Positions 10,888 through 21,557 of a stretch of DNA of 50,391 nucleotides are shown piece by piece (within the stretch, counting starts at the first letter, position 1; the number at the start of each line of letters is the position of its first letter). Location: positions 1-50,391 of the forward strand of contig JAAUOU010000015.1 of the NCBI GenBank assembly GCA_012034765.1. The letters run 5' to 3'. The notes beneath the pieces were generated by a model. It did not search any database and was not told the origin of the DNA. It worked only from the letters and a program-made list of their open reading frames with translations. The stretch is from Pleurocapsaceae cyanobacterium CSU_1_1. GTDB taxonomy: Bacteria; Cyanobacteriota; Cyanobacteriia; Cyanobacteriales; Xenococcaceae. Position numbers and translations under genes: made by a program.

Positions 10888-11949
10888 TTAATTCCATCTT
10901 TCGATACCGCTTTCATAAATCTCTGACAAAATTTGCTTGATATCGTATTTAAGTGACCAGTCTGGATAGTGAGATTTAAACTTGGATAAGTCACTAACGT
11001 ACCAAATGTGATCGCCACTACGATTAATGTCTGTATATGAGTAATCTAATGTCTTGCCAGAAAGTTCCTGAGCAATGGCGATCGCCTCAAGCATTGAACA
11101 GTTGCTTTCTCTGCCACCACCAATGTTGTAAACTTCGGCTACGCGAGGATTTTTATAGAACTCATAAAAGGCAGAGATTAAATCTGAAGAGTGGATGTTA
11201 TCGCGAACCTGTTTTCCTTTGTAGCCATAGATAGTGTATGGCTTGGCGATCGCAGTACACTTAACTAAATAGGCTAGAAATCCGTGTAATTCTGTTCCCG
11301 AATGATTAGGTCCAGTTAAACAGCCTCCTCTAAACGAAGCAGTGCGAATCCCAAAGTAACGTCCATACTCTTGCACAAGTACATCAGCCGCCACTTTAGA
11401 AGCCCCAAACAAAGAATGTTTGCACTGATCGATGCTCATACTTTCTGGTATTCCCTGAGCATATTCATGAGTCGCCTCAATTTCCCAGCGTTTTTCTAAT
11501 TCTTTTAAAGGCAAGAAGTTAGGTAAATCTCCGTAAACCTTATTAGTAGAAGTAAAGATAAAAACCGCATCGGGACAATATTCGCGAGTCGCCTGAAGCA
11601 AATTCAATGTGCCGTTGGCATTAACTGTAAAGTCAGAAAAAGGGTCTTGAGCAGCCCAGTCATGAGATGGTTGGGCTGCTGTATGAATGATTAGCGATAT
11701 ATCATCACCGAAGTGTTGAAATATTTGTTTAATCGCATCATAATCGCGAATATCTACTTCACGATGCTGATAGTTATTAATTTCTTTTTCTAACCTTTGG
11801 CGATTCCACTTGGTTGAAGCTTCTTCTCCAAAGAAAAACTTACGCATATCATTATCTATACCGACAACATCCATTCCCAAGCTACTGAAGAATCTGACGG
11901 CTTCTGAGCCGATCAAACCAGCAGAACCAGTAATAATTGCTACACCCAT
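10888..11949 (-). CDS. NAD-dependent nucleotide-sugar epimerase (CDP-paratose/tyvelose epimerase-like)
   Basis: 353 residues, extended SDR fold. The N-terminal NAD motif is [11 protein letters not shown], and the STNKVYGD segment carries the Ser/Thr of the active site. Blocks such as [20 protein letters not shown] and [14 protein letters not shown], plus [16 protein letters not shown], are typical of the CDP-paratose 2-epimerase (RfbE) branch. In the usual YxxxK motif the sequence reads [11 protein letters not shown], so Phe stands at the Tyr position. The exact sugar is unknown. Preceded by a 452-bp gap that may hold a promoter. Confidence 0.82.
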   Translation of the reverse strand: MGVAIITGSAGLIGSEAVRFFSSLGMDVVGIDNDMRKFFFGEEASTKWNRQRLEKEINNYQHREVDIRDYDAIKQIFQHFGDDISLIIHTAAQPSHDWAAQDPFSDFTVNANGTLNLLQATREYCPDAVFIFTSTNKVYGDLPNFLPLKELEKRWEIEATHEYAQGIPESMSIDQCKHSLFGASKVAADVLVQEYGRYFGIRTASFRGGCLTGPNHSGTELHGFLAYLVKCTAIAKPYTIYGYKGKQVRDNIHSSDLISAFYEFYKNPRVAEVYNIGGGRESNCSMLEAIAIAQELSGKTLDYSYTDINRSGDHIWYVSDLSKFKSHYPDWSLKYDIKQILSEIYESGIERWN

Positions 11950-12401
11950 ATTTAACTTTAATTCAGCTTTATTTTTTAACTGCTTATTTATCTCAATTAC
12001 CCAACTGTTATCTGAAATTTAGAGTTGAAATCTAATAAGTTTCAGATGAGTTATGAGTATTTACTATTAAGTATATTTACTACCAAGTCTTTGCCATAAT
12101 AGCTTGGATTGATAAATATGTCGATAACTAATCAGTAAAAATGCTGAGAAAAAAAGCTACCATAATTATAGATTTGATTAATCAGCAAATTATCAATTAA
12201 AGCAGCCCATAGTTTCAAATAATTAACAGTTTATTTGACAAGGGAGTGAGTTTTTTGGATAAGCTCAGGTTAAAAATTAGCTATGAGCTTGGTTACGGTA
12301 ATTATTGATCTGAAGTACTTAAATATTGGCGACAAATAGCCTGACTGGGGAAAGATTCACCTTTATTATTCTTGGCTACTTAAGATAGCGCGGTTGTCCA
12401 G
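11950..12401. other. Intergenic region within the capsule locus, with inverted repeat
   Basis: 452 bp, AT-rich, no ORF supported. An 8-bp inverted repeat ATCTGAAA (12010-12017) / TTTCAGAT (12040-12047) lies about 60 bp upstream of the epimerase start and could be an operator or an mRNA hairpin. Probable internal promoter region for the epimerase-WecG pair on the minus strand. Confidence 0.45.
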
Positions 12402-13373
12402 CTAAACACGGTGAATAGTTTTATATTCTTGATACTCACTGCCAAGACTGCCAGTAATCATGCCAGCTCCCAAAAATGAAGTTTGAATGCCTCTAACAAA
12501 TACTGCTTTGCGACCAAAAGATAGAGCTGCTGTTAATATCCCCTGGACTAAGCGAAAAACACCTTTAGCAAATCGCTGAATTCTAGTTCCTATAGAGCGA
12601 TTTTGAACTAATTCGCAAAAGGCGAATCCATTTCCGCGTCGATAAGCTCTTTGCCACAGCCATTTATAATTAGTTCGACTAGCTGGAAGCCATTCTGTAA
12701 CCAAAGCTTTATCTGCCCAGATAGCCTTATATCCCTTTTGATAAACCTGCATAAATAGATGAGTATCGTCCGCGCCATTAGAACGAAACTGTTCATCAAA
12801 ACGAATATGCTGAAACAATTCTGCCTTAGCAAAAAGGTTGCTAGTGTAAGCATATCCATAGTTGTGACACAAATTTTGCCCATTGGCTAAATTGCCAGTC
12901 CCAAAAAAGCTCTGAAGCCAATCAGCAGGTTGTTTAACAAAGTGAGGTGCTACTGGACCCGTCAGAATATCAGCAGCAAATTCCTGTTGAGCTGCCATCA
13001 ACTCATCTAGCCAGTTTTCAGCAGGCACTTCGTCATCATCCATAATGGCAATAAAATCTACATCATTTTTGGCTATGTCTACTGAATGATTTCGAGCAAA
13101 GGGAATGCCTCTTTGCTGTTCGATTTCGTATACTAGCTGCATTTCGTGATGAGCCCCAAATTCATCGCAAACAGTTCGAGCCGAACCTTCGGCATCATTA
13201 TCCACAATCACCAGCTTAAGATCTGGCGCTGGATTTTTGGTGAATTTTTGTCTTGCCACACCCTCAAGCAATCTCTTGAGTCCGTCAGGTCGGAAACAGG
13301 TAATTACACAAATAGCAATTTTAGTAGGCTGGACATTATTTAAGGTTTCGGTTTCGTTTTCTACAACTCTCAT
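12402..13373 (-). CDS. Glycosyltransferase family 2
   Basis: 323 residues of GT-A fold. The N-terminal ICVITCFRPDGLKRLLEGVA is the GT2 opening, LVIVDNDAEGSAR follows, and the metal-binding acidic motif is IAIMDDDEVPAENWLDELM. The C-terminal third (LFMQVYQKGYKAIWADKALV) carries the acceptor region and a hydrophobic segment near residue 275. Acts on the cytoplasmic face to extend the capsule repeat unit. Separated from its neighbours by 286 bp upstream and 452 bp downstream, so possibly its own transcript. Confidence 0.85.
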   Translation of the reverse strand: MRVVENETETLNNVQPTKIAICVITCFRPDGLKRLLEGVARQKFTKNPAPDLKLVIVDNDAEGSARTVCDEFGAHHEMQLVYEIEQQRGIPFARNHSVDIAKNDVDFIAIMDDDEVPAENWLDELMAAQQEFAADILTGPVAPHFVKQPADWLQSFFGTGNLANGQNLCHNYGYAYTSNLFAKAELFQHIRFDEQFRSNGADDTHLFMQVYQKGYKAIWADKALVTEWLPASRTNYKWLWQRAYRRGNGFAFCELVQNRSIGTRIQRFAKGVFRLVQGILTAALSFGRKAVFVRGIQTSFLGAGMITGSLGSEYQEYKTIHRV

Positions 13374-13423
13374 GTATTCTTATGTTTATTGTCCTAAATA
13401 AGGCGTGAGGGCAATAATGCCAC

Positions 13424-13440
13424 TTATGAATTATGAATTA
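13424..13440. repeat. 7-bp tandem repeat, TATGAAT x 2.3
   Basis: Two perfect TATGAAT copies plus part of a third lie in the 286-bp gap between two glycosyltransferase genes. The rest of that gap shows no gene. Confidence 0.5.
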
Positions 13441-13659
13441 GATTGCAGATTAAGCGATCTACAGTCAATTAGTAGCAACATAATAGTACTACTTTTATTT
13501 TTAAGTTTTATTTTGCCTCAAAGCTTGCATTTATGTTTAAGCTAATCTTTGATTACCTAAATTTTCTGACTTAATTACTGTCATTGTAATTAAACTATAT
13601 TCTGGTTCATATTTGGGTAAAGATTGTAACTTAGTATTCACTTTATATAGTGAGCTATT

Positions 13660-14649
13660 CTAATTATTGCCATGCTGTTTCTCAATTAACTCTAAAAGTC
13701 GAGTAATTTCGTGCTGTATTGAGGTATTCCATCTTTGGCGATATGCAGTTAAGTTTAATTCTTGAACCGATAAAGAGCGAATAGCCTCAGCAATTGACTC
13801 TGCCTGATTGTCAACCAACACCGCCCATTCTCCAAACAGTTTTTCTGTCAGCGAAGTGCGACTAATAACTAGTTGAGTATTAGAAGATAGAGCTTCACAA
13901 GCACCACTCGGTTGGGTAGCATCACTAGTAGTTAGCACTAAAGCAGCCAGACTGGAACACAAAACCTGATGGTAGTCTTTGGTTGCCAAAAACCCCGTCA
14001 AAGTTACGTTGTGCAACTGCTGTAAGCTGCTGGCAGTTGCTGCATCAAGTTTGTTTACATCAGCGGTAATGACAAAATTGTATTCACTTAGTCTTCGCAT
14101 ACTTTCGATTAGCAACTCTACAGGCTCATCCCAAGGATCGAAAGAGGCAATCACCAAAATTTGTTCTGGTAGGCGTTTGGGAGGAGAAGACGGCGCGATC
14201 GCCTTGATGGGATCACAAATCGTAAACAGTGATGCTGAGGGATACATACCTTTAACTAGCTCAAACATCTCGGTATTATGGACAATTATCCCCAAAGAAT
14301 TATTTAAAATAGCTTGGGAAAAAGGCAATTTTTGCCACATCTCCACCTGAAATAAGGGGTTGTGAGCATCAATCAGGTAAGGAGTTTTGGTGATTAATGC
14401 GGGTAGAGCGCTAAAAGTGGGTGGACATTGGGCGATCGCAAAATCAGGCTTTGTCAGCAGAATATCTTTAATATTGACCACTAGTTTAAATAAATAATCT
14501 AAAGGTCGAAGATATTTACTTTTAAACAGATGAGGAAAGAATTGTAGTTCACAATTCAATAGAGAAGCTAGCACTTCTGGTCTTCGTTGATAGTTTTTCC
14601 AAACAATAAATAAACCATTGGGTTTGGTTTGAGGTGTTGTTTCTAGCAT
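13660..14649 (-). CDS. Glycosyltransferase, GT4/GT-B type
   Basis: 329 residues. The N-terminal half includes ALITKTPYLIDAHNPLFQVE and LGIIVHNTEMFELVKGMYP, typical of the acceptor domain of GT-B enzymes. The C-terminal half has ILVIASFDPWDEPVELLIES and the donor-binding loop TSDATQPSGACEALSSNT, which resembles the GT4 E-x7-E region (Glu in CEALSS). The protein is somewhat shorter than typical GT4 (about 370). Probably extends the exopolysaccharide repeat unit; donor unknown. Confidence 0.72.
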   Translation of the reverse strand: MLETTPQTKPNGLFIVWKNYQRRPEVLASLLNCELQFFPHLFKSKYLRPLDYLFKLVVNIKDILLTKPDFAIAQCPPTFSALPALITKTPYLIDAHNPLFQVEMWQKLPFSQAILNNSLGIIVHNTEMFELVKGMYPSASLFTICDPIKAIAPSSPPKRLPEQILVIASFDPWDEPVELLIESMRRLSEYNFVITADVNKLDAATASSLQQLHNVTLTGFLATKDYHQVLCSSLAALVLTTSDATQPSGACEALSSNTQLVISRTSLTEKLFGEWAVLVDNQAESIAEAIRSLSVQELNLTAYRQRWNTSIQHEITRLLELIEKQHGNN

Positions 14650-14858
14650 TAATTGAATAGATTAATGGGTTGTTGCTACACAATCTGATCTTCTAAAATA
14701 TCGCTTTAGTGTGTATATATCGATTAAGTCATGGTCATGAAAAGCTGTTGAGATAATTTGACAATGAGACTAATTTTATGAATTTTCCTTGATTAATTAT
14801 ACGCGCAAATTAACTTCATCTAGTAATTATTTAATGTCATAAATGTTCTAAAATCAGT

Positions 14859-16129
14859 TTAAGCTGATTTTCTAGAATATAAATAGACAGCGCTCCACAA
14901 GACAATCATCAATAAACATTCGGAGATCAGCGTTGCCCAAATAGCACCACGCCAGCTATATAAGGGAATCAGCCAAAAATTAATCAGGGCATTGGCGATC
15001 GCTACCAACACCTGTGATCCACTCCTAACTCTTTGTAAATCTGCTCCTGTTAAAGTATCAGCTGCAAATATGTGCATTGTCCTAAAGAAAATAGTGGGAG
15101 AGAGCCATATTAAGGCAGTTGCTGAATCCGCATATTCAGAACCCAAAATTAACGGTACTAGAGGGGCAAAAACCGCAAGTCCGACAATAGCTATGAGCGA
15201 ATAGCCTAAAGACATTGGCAGCAATTTCTTGCATAGTGCAAAACTACCTCTTATTCCTGAAACTCCCTGCTGAAAAAAGTTTCTAAACGAAGCCATTGCC
15301 AAGGACAAAATCGGCGTAAACGAGACATTTAAAATGTGGTAAGCAGCCCCATAAATCCCAGCAGATTCTAAGGTTGATAACTTAGCCAGCATGGATTTAT
15401 CAAGATCATTATAAATAGTTTGAGCTGAAATTCCTACAGCGAAAGAAAAACCTAATTTTAGATCCTTCCCAATCTTTGAAAAGACAAACTTAGGATAATC
15501 TACCTGCTTCACTAGTAAATAAGTAGAAATAACCGCAGAACAAAAGGTGGCAAAACAGTAAATATTTGTCCAGGCTAAAAGACTGGGGTGGTCAAATAAG
15601 GCAATTAAAACTAAAACACCAAAAAATCTGTTTAGTGACAGCAAAAACATAATTTTTGCAGTATAGCCGAGCATCCCAACTCCGACAAAACTGTCTCGAA
15701 CTAAATCGTTTAATCTTAAAAAGATTAAATTAGCCAAAGCAACCACGAAGACAATCTCCAGAGAAATTCCAGGGATGGGAAAAAAACTATAAACTATTAA
15801 GATTAAACTTATAAATATTGAACCAAAAACAAGCGTTTTTAAAATTCCCGTACCCCAAGCTTCGCGAAATGTACTTCTTTGCCGAGAAACATTTTGAATA
15901 ATGATCTGTTCACTACCCCAGCTAGCAAAAGGTATAAAAATAGAGACTATAGCAATTATTCCTACATAAGCCCCATATTTTTCGGGAGCAAAGGTGCGGG
16001 CTAAAATTACAAAGTAAATCCCCTGAACGATTAACTGTAAAATAAAAGATTGAAAAAGTGCCAAGGAATCTTTAAATCTTCCACTGTTAGTTAGTTGCTG
16101 AATTTTGGCTAGAGCTTTTTTTTTGGCAT
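14859..16129 (-). CDS. Wzx-type polysaccharide flippase, start displaced by an A9 tract
   Basis: A membrane protein of about 400-423 residues with 12 or so helices, MATE/PST-like (IYFVILARTFAPEKYGAYVG, FASWGSEQIIIQNVSR, and later GSEYADSATALIWLSPTI). It would flip lipid-linked repeat units across the membrane. The readable frame begins only at a TTG (16064), but the same frame continues upstream to KKKALAKIQQLTNSGRFKDS; with one more A in the A9 run at 16116-16124 an ATG at 16129 comes into frame, 7 bp after the ligase stop. That spacing favours the upstream start. Confidence 0.82.
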
Positions 16130-16136
16130 CAATTAA

Positions 16137-17360
16137 TTAATTTAAAGACTTGATTTTCGAGGTTGTTTTCATAGAGTAGATTGCTGCTAAAGAGAGAATC
16201 CAGAGCGTGCTTTGGCTCAAGAAAGATACTTCGGTGAGGTTGAAAAATATAGTATAGAGTAAAAGCAAGAAAATCCAGAGCATTTTTAAGTCTTTAAACA
16301 ATAAATATTTAAATAGTGAATTAAAAACACAGCCAAAATAGTTAATGCTAAACACAGCTAGCCCAATTAAGCCTATGTCTAGCCAAATTTCAATAAAGCC
16401 GTTGTGTGCATGTGGAGGAATCCAAGTATGAACTTTCCAAATTATATCTGTTTCTCGGTGTGAGCTAGAAAAAAATGCACCATATCCATAACCAAACCAG
16501 GGCTGTTGCTGGATAAAACCCCAGAGATCTGCCCACAAAGGAGTTCTGCCTGTCAGAGTAATATCGCGATCGTAGACATTTAAGATCGTATTAAAATTAA
16601 TCATAATTAGGAATAGAGATACCGCAATTAGGATTAACAAAAGCAACAGGGCGAATACTCTCTTTTTTGATTTAAAAGAAATCAGTTTTAGTCCTTGGGC
16701 TGTCGTAAAAATAAACATCACGCTAATCAAAGATGTTGCAGAGTGAGCGAATAAAATGATCACGACTGAAAGTAAGCAACAAATTTTGAATAGTGTTCGA
16801 TATTGCTTGGCTGAAATGGATAGAAAGTAAAAAGTGAGAAAGCTCATAACCATAGCTTCTCCCAAACCATTTTTATGAGGATAAATGCCCCGCCAATCAC
16901 CAGAAGGCATAATTCCGTAAGTGGGAATGATTAAGGCAAACAAAAAACTACAGAACAAACCTATTCCAAAGCTCCAACTGTATATTTTTAGCTGCTCTTC
17001 AAAGGTATATCTTGACCCTAAATACAGGGCAAATGCGCTAGTACCGATTAGAGAGATCGCTTTTCTCAGGCTGATATCAGGAATTGAAGACTGAGAAATC
17101 GAAAATACTACTAGTCCAAGCAAAAACAACAGCCACCAATTGGTCTTGAGAAATGCGACTGTTCTTGGCAAGCGAAAGCCTAACAAGGCAAAGGTAATGA
17201 GATAAATTAAGATAAAAGCAAAGCGTAGCAACGCACTATCTATATCTCCTTCTTCTCCGCCAATTGATGCTCCTAAAATCAGGCTATAAAATCCTTGGGA
17301 AAATAACAGCAAAGAAGCTACTGCAAACGCATTTTCCCAAGGACGAATTGATAATTTCAT
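16137..17360 (-). CDS. O-antigen ligase / Wzy-family polymerase
   Basis: 407 residues with about ten membrane helices. The large periplasmic loop includes GRTPLWADLWGFIQQQPWFG, YGYGAFFSS and HAHNGFIEIWLDIGLIGL, the signature of the Wzy_C/O-antigen ligase family (PF04932). It joins or polymerises polysaccharide units on the outer face. Directly followed by the flippase gene; the stop-to-start gap is about 7 bp, supporting one operon. Confidence 0.87.
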   Translation of the reverse strand: MKLSIRPWENAFAVASLLLFSQGFYSLILGASIGGEEGDIDSALLRFAFILIYLITFALLGFRLPRTVAFLKTNWWLLFLLGLVVFSISQSSIPDISLRKAISLIGTSAFALYLGSRYTFEEQLKIYSWSFGIGLFCSFLFALIIPTYGIMPSGDWRGIYPHKNGLGEAMVMSFLTFYFLSISAKQYRTLFKICCLLSVVIILFAHSATSLISVMFIFTTAQGLKLISFKSKKRVFALLLLLILIAVSLFLIMINFNTILNVYDRDITLTGRTPLWADLWGFIQQQPWFGYGYGAFFSSSHRETDIIWKVHTWIPPHAHNGFIEIWLDIGLIGLAVFSINYFGCVFNSLFKYLLFKDLKMLWIFLLLLYTIFFNLTEVSFLSQSTLWILSLAAIYSMKTTSKIKSLN

Positions 17361-17466
17361 GCTTCTTTTAATTTAGGAATAACAACGCCTTTGTTGTTTA
17401 TGGTTCAAAGTAGGCAAACTAAGTCAAGATTTAGTTAAATAAAATATAGTTATCTAACTACTTTAA

Positions 17467-19638
17467 CTACTTTTTATGAGCGTAGTAGTGACTACTGTAA
17501 TGATAAGGCTCTTGCTTCATATCAGCTCCATTGACAATTACGCCTAAAACTTTTAGCCCAGTACTGTCAAGCATCTTTTTGGCTGCGCTAGCACTGTTGT
17601 AGTCTGCTACTCCTGGGCGAACTACAAACAAGAAACCATCGACAACCTTGCCAATGATTCTTGTGTCGGCAATGCCAAGGATTGGTGGAGTATCAAAAAT
17701 AACCTGATCGTATTCGGGCGCTACTTCCGCGATGAAATTGAGAAAAGAAGGTGAATCGATCAATGCTATGGGATTATTTGGTATTGAACCAGAAGTCAAA
17801 ACATCAAGATTAGGCATCACGTTTTGAACTGTTTCTGACCAGGATACTTTTCCTGATAAAACTTCACTCAAACCTATCTGGTTAGAAATTTCCCAAATAT
17901 GATGCTGAGTGGGACGACGCATGTCTGCATCAATTAACAAAATACGCTGACCACACTGCGATCGCGCCACGGCAAGATTGGCTGATACCGAAGATTTTCC
18001 TTCTTGCGGTACTGAGCTTGTGATCGCAATCACTTTTTTCTTGGCGTTAGCATCGAGCAGATTGAGATTGACCTGAATATTTTGGTAAGCTTCTTTTAAA
18101 GGCATCATCGATACTTCGCTAACAATTTGTTCAGGCAGATTTGCCTTTTCGCTCCCAGGAAGCTGAAACTGTTGGTCATTTCCACCCAAACTTAGATCTG
18201 GTACCACCCCGTGAAGGGGATAAGCGAACATGTTTTCTACTTCTTGAGTGTTTTTGATGGTGTTGTCTTTAAGATCTAAAAGAAAAGCTAAAGCTGTACC
18301 AAAAAGCAGCCCCATCATTGCTCCTGCCGCGACAATTACTTTAGCATCAGGATTAACGGGATCTTCTGCTAGAGCTGCTGCCGAAATCACTCGAACTTTA
18401 TCGACTTTGTAATCTTGACGAATACTGATCTCATTAGCCTTACTTAAAAGAGTTTGATAGTTCTCGGTTACAGACTTAAGCTTACGCTCCAATTGTCGTT
18501 GTTGTTCTTCTAGCTGAGGAGAAAGATTCGACCTTTTTTGGTAGGTGTTATAAGAGTTTTTTAGGGATGCTAATCTCTGCTCTAAACCTTCTTTTCGTAA
18601 CCCGAGATCGGCAAACTCGGTCAGCTGTCCCTGCTTTAATTCTCCTAATCTTAGAATATTAATTTGTCCTGCTAGTCCTTGTTGTTGAGGACCCAAAGTG
18701 CTAGCTACTTCTTGCCTCAACAAGGATTCTAAATCTGCTTGTTCCTCTTTGAGACTAATAATTTGGGGAGAACTGTCGGATAAAAAATTGCTCTTTTGAG
18801 CAAGCTCCACCTTAACCTTTTGGAGTTGAGCTAATGTTTCTTGTAGAGTGATCGATTGGCTCAAAGAGCTGATTGCTGAGGCCTCTTGCCAACTCATTCC
18901 CAGTTGACTCTGCAACCTATTGTAACGGGCATTAACGTCGTTTAAATCGGCGCTTACCTGATTAATTTGATTTTCTACTTGAGCAACCGAATCAATATCG
19001 GCGGTAATTTGCCCTTGAAGATCAGAAATACCGTTGCGATTTTTAAAGTTGCGTAGATTTGCTTCGGCATTTTCCACCTCAGTCTCTAATTTTGGTAACT
19101 GCTGCTTGATAAAATCTCCGTCTTTGAGCGCTGCTTCACTGTTAAATAAAGCATAACCATCAGAGTAAAGTTCTACTGCCCGATTAACAAAGGAAATAGC
19201 TACGTCAGGATCGGCATTTTCATAGGATATTTGTAATAAATCAGTACCGATGACTGGTTCAACCTTGAGCGCTTTTTTGACAGTCTTATAGGTCAGAGGC
19301 TCGCCTTTTTCTGATTGAAGGTCAAGTTCTTGAATTACTTTTTCAACAATAGTTCTGGAACTGAGGATCTCAGCTTCAGTTTCAATCGGATCTTTTTCTA
19401 AAACGGTTTTTTTTACTTCAGGATTACCATCCTCAATACCGATGCGACGTGAGGTTTGTTCTGGCTCAATGAGCAATCTCGCTTCAGCTTGATAAATATT
19501 TTTTGATGCTAAAGCTGCAATTAATGAAAGAGCAAGAACCCCAGCAAAAGTTGCGCTGGCTGGAATCCAGTGTCGTCTGACTACCTGCCAGTAACGACTA
19601 AAATCTATATGCTCGCCAATTGGTAAGTTAGAATCCAT
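17467..19638 (-). CDS. Wzc-type polysaccharide co-polymerase with BY-kinase domain
   Basis: 723 residues. The N-terminal Wzz domain starts with a membrane helix (about 28-50), then long coiled coils, then a second helix near residue 430. The C-terminal tyrosine autokinase has Walker A SVPQEGKSSVSANLA, Walker A' RILLIDADMRRPT and Walker B VIFDTPPILG. The end is tyrosine-rich (PYHYSSHYYAHKK), the autophosphorylated cluster that regulates oligomer state and chain length. Single-polypeptide proteobacterial-type architecture, usual for cyanobacteria. It controls export and length of the polymer made by neighbouring genes. Confidence 0.94.
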   Translation of the reverse strand: MDSNLPIGEHIDFSRYWQVVRRHWIPASATFAGVLALSLIAALASKNIYQAEARLLIEPEQTSRRIGIEDGNPEVKKTVLEKDPIETEAEILSSRTIVEKVIQELDLQSEKGEPLTYKTVKKALKVEPVIGTDLLQISYENADPDVAISFVNRAVELYSDGYALFNSEAALKDGDFIKQQLPKLETEVENAEANLRNFKNRNGISDLQGQITADIDSVAQVENQINQVSADLNDVNARYNRLQSQLGMSWQEASAISSLSQSITLQETLAQLQKVKVELAQKSNFLSDSSPQIISLKEEQADLESLLRQEVASTLGPQQQGLAGQINILRLGELKQGQLTEFADLGLRKEGLEQRLASLKNSYNTYQKRSNLSPQLEEQQRQLERKLKSVTENYQTLLSKANEISIRQDYKVDKVRVISAAALAEDPVNPDAKVIVAAGAMMGLLFGTALAFLLDLKDNTIKNTQEVENMFAYPLHGVVPDLSLGGNDQQFQLPGSEKANLPEQIVSEVSMMPLKEAYQNIQVNLNLLDANAKKKVIAITSSVPQEGKSSVSANLAVARSQCGQRILLIDADMRRPTQHHIWEISNQIGLSEVLSGKVSWSETVQNVMPNLDVLTSGSIPNNPIALIDSPSFLNFIAEVAPEYDQVIFDTPPILGIADTRIIGKVVDGFLFVVRPGVADYNSASAAKKMLDSTGLKVLGVIVNGADMKQEPYHYSSHYYAHKK

Positions 19639-19728
19639 AAATTTCGATTTGATGAATTTACTGTATTAATTTTATTTATGTTAGAAAATTAAGCGATCGC
19701 CAGCCGAAGACTGTAGAGTTCGCAATTA

Positions 19729-21221
19729 TTAATATGCACCTTTAGCTTGAAAGACAACCTGAACCGTCTGGAGTAAAATTTTAAAATCAAGCCCTAAAGA
19801 CCAGTTTTCAATATATTCAAAGTCTAGATCAAATACCCCCTCAGAGCCAGTATCAGAGCGACCGCTAACCTGCCACAATCCAGTAATTCCTGGTAATACC
19901 TCTTGTCGAAAAAAGTGATCTTGAGAAAATTTGGCTACATCTCTAACAGGCAATGGTCTAGGCCCAACTAAACTCATTTCTCCTCGCAAGACATTAAATA
20001 GCTGAGGTAGTTCATCAAGACTATAACGACGCAGGTATTTACCAATCCGAGTAATACGCGGATCATCTTTTATTTTAAATAAGATTCCTCCCTGGATTTC
20101 GTTTTGTGCCTCAAGTTTTTGCTGTAGTTCGCTGGCATTTTCTACCATGGTACGAAACTTACAGATCTTAAAGTGATTTCCCTTAAGACCAACTCGCGTC
20201 TGTCGATATAAAATTGCCCCTGGTGAGTCTAATTTAATTAATAGGGCAATTACCAGTAAGGGTAAGCCGATGATTGCCAACAACAGAGAAGACACCAAAA
20301 TATCAAAAACTCGCTTGCTGAAAAAGTCAATTCCTACAATTGCCGATTGAGCAAATCTAATCGTTGGTACGCCAATAATTGTGGCAATTTCCGCCTGTCT
20401 TGCTGGCAATTTGATGTTAATCGGCAAAATTCTCCAGTTAACACCAATTGTTCTTAATTTCCAGTACAGACTAGCTGCTCCTTTAACTGCTTCCCAAGAA
20501 CAGATAAACACTTCGTCTAACTCTTTATAGTTAATTTTATCAAGAGCATGGTGAAGTGCTTCATTGTGGCTAAATTTAGACAGATCTAGCTGTCCCGCAA
20601 TTAGATAGACCTCGCTGCTTTCTAGTAAAGTTTTTGAACTCTTCAATTCTTCTGGATTACCAATAAAAGAATTCTTTGTTTTAAAGGGTAGTATTTTTGG
20701 CGGACATAAGACCATGTCCAATTTAAAGTTAAACGCTGTATAGTAACCAATAAAAGAGTTATTACGCCAGCCACCAATAATTGATCAAGAACTTGTGGTT
20801 CATAAAATCTCAGCACAACTGGTACAACTGCTATATGAGCAAAAAAAACCGCTTTAATTGGATTAGAAAGATTTCGGCTTCTATTGCCCTTACGGTACAA
20901 ATCGTAGGCAGAAAAGAGAAAGAGCAGGAATCCTAATACAGTCAAAAACAGACTAAGTATGGCAGGATCTTGTTGCAGAAAATACAAATTCAAGTGCTGC
21001 CAACTATGGTGAGAATGGTCAAACGCGACCAGCCATCCTAAGTACAAAGCCAAAGCATCTAGCACAAATAAAATGACTATTTTTATTCTGTAGGAAATTT
21101 CTTTTTCAGCTAACTTTAAATATCCAGGAGAACGAAGATCTCTATTCTCTATAATCTGATCGTCTAAATAATCTTTTTTATTGACCGCGTAGTCTGGAGT
21201 ACTAGAAAATTTATCTAACAT
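19729..21221 (-). CDS. Polyprenyl-phosphate sugar-1-phosphate transferase (priming), frame broken once
   Basis: Two overlapping frames make one 497-residue enzyme that starts repeat-unit synthesis by moving sugar-1-phosphate to undecaprenyl phosphate. The N-terminal part (20643-21221) has four membrane helices; the C-terminal part has the bacterial sugar transferase domain with FDILVSSLLLAIIGLPLLVI, ICKFRTMVENA, YSLDELPQLFNVLRGEMSLV, GPRPLP and PGITGLWQVSGRS. Between them the protein should read QRIL-[F]-IGNPEELKSSK. One extra T on the coding strand (the AAAA at 20665-20668) restores this. A sequencing error is likely. Confidence 0.88.
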
Positions 21222-21557
21222 AACTTGCTTTTGAATTGGTCTTAAAGTTCTGAGTCAGATCGATCAAGTAATAGCAATATGAACTTTTACCTAAACTACA
21301 TCCTAAAACTACTTAAGTATTTCACTAGCGATTTAACAGCAGTTTTTTTAAGATAATCAAACTTTAAAAAATATTAATATTAGTATATACATGAATAGAA
21401 TAAGTATATTCATTTAAGGGAAAATACTTAGCCACAGATAATGTATAACCTACTGCTAATCGCGCTGTCAATGCCTCAAATAGAATGACTCTAACACTTT
21501 ACAGTAACTTCATTTAAATACAAAAAAAAGTGAAAAACTCTAGTAGGAAATATCTAG
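21222..21557. other. Intergenic region upstream of the capsule genes
   Basis: 336 bp, very AT-rich, without an ORF. It lies between the ABC transporter stop and the priming transferase start, so it probably holds the main capsule-operon promoter. An inverted repeat ATGAATA (21391-21397) / TATTCAT (21407-21413) could bind a regulator; this is inference. Confidence 0.5.

Noticed and set aside
12010-12047. Terminator downstream of the glycosyltransferase
   Set aside because: The inverted repeat lacks a T tract and lies too far from the stop; kept only as a possible operator.
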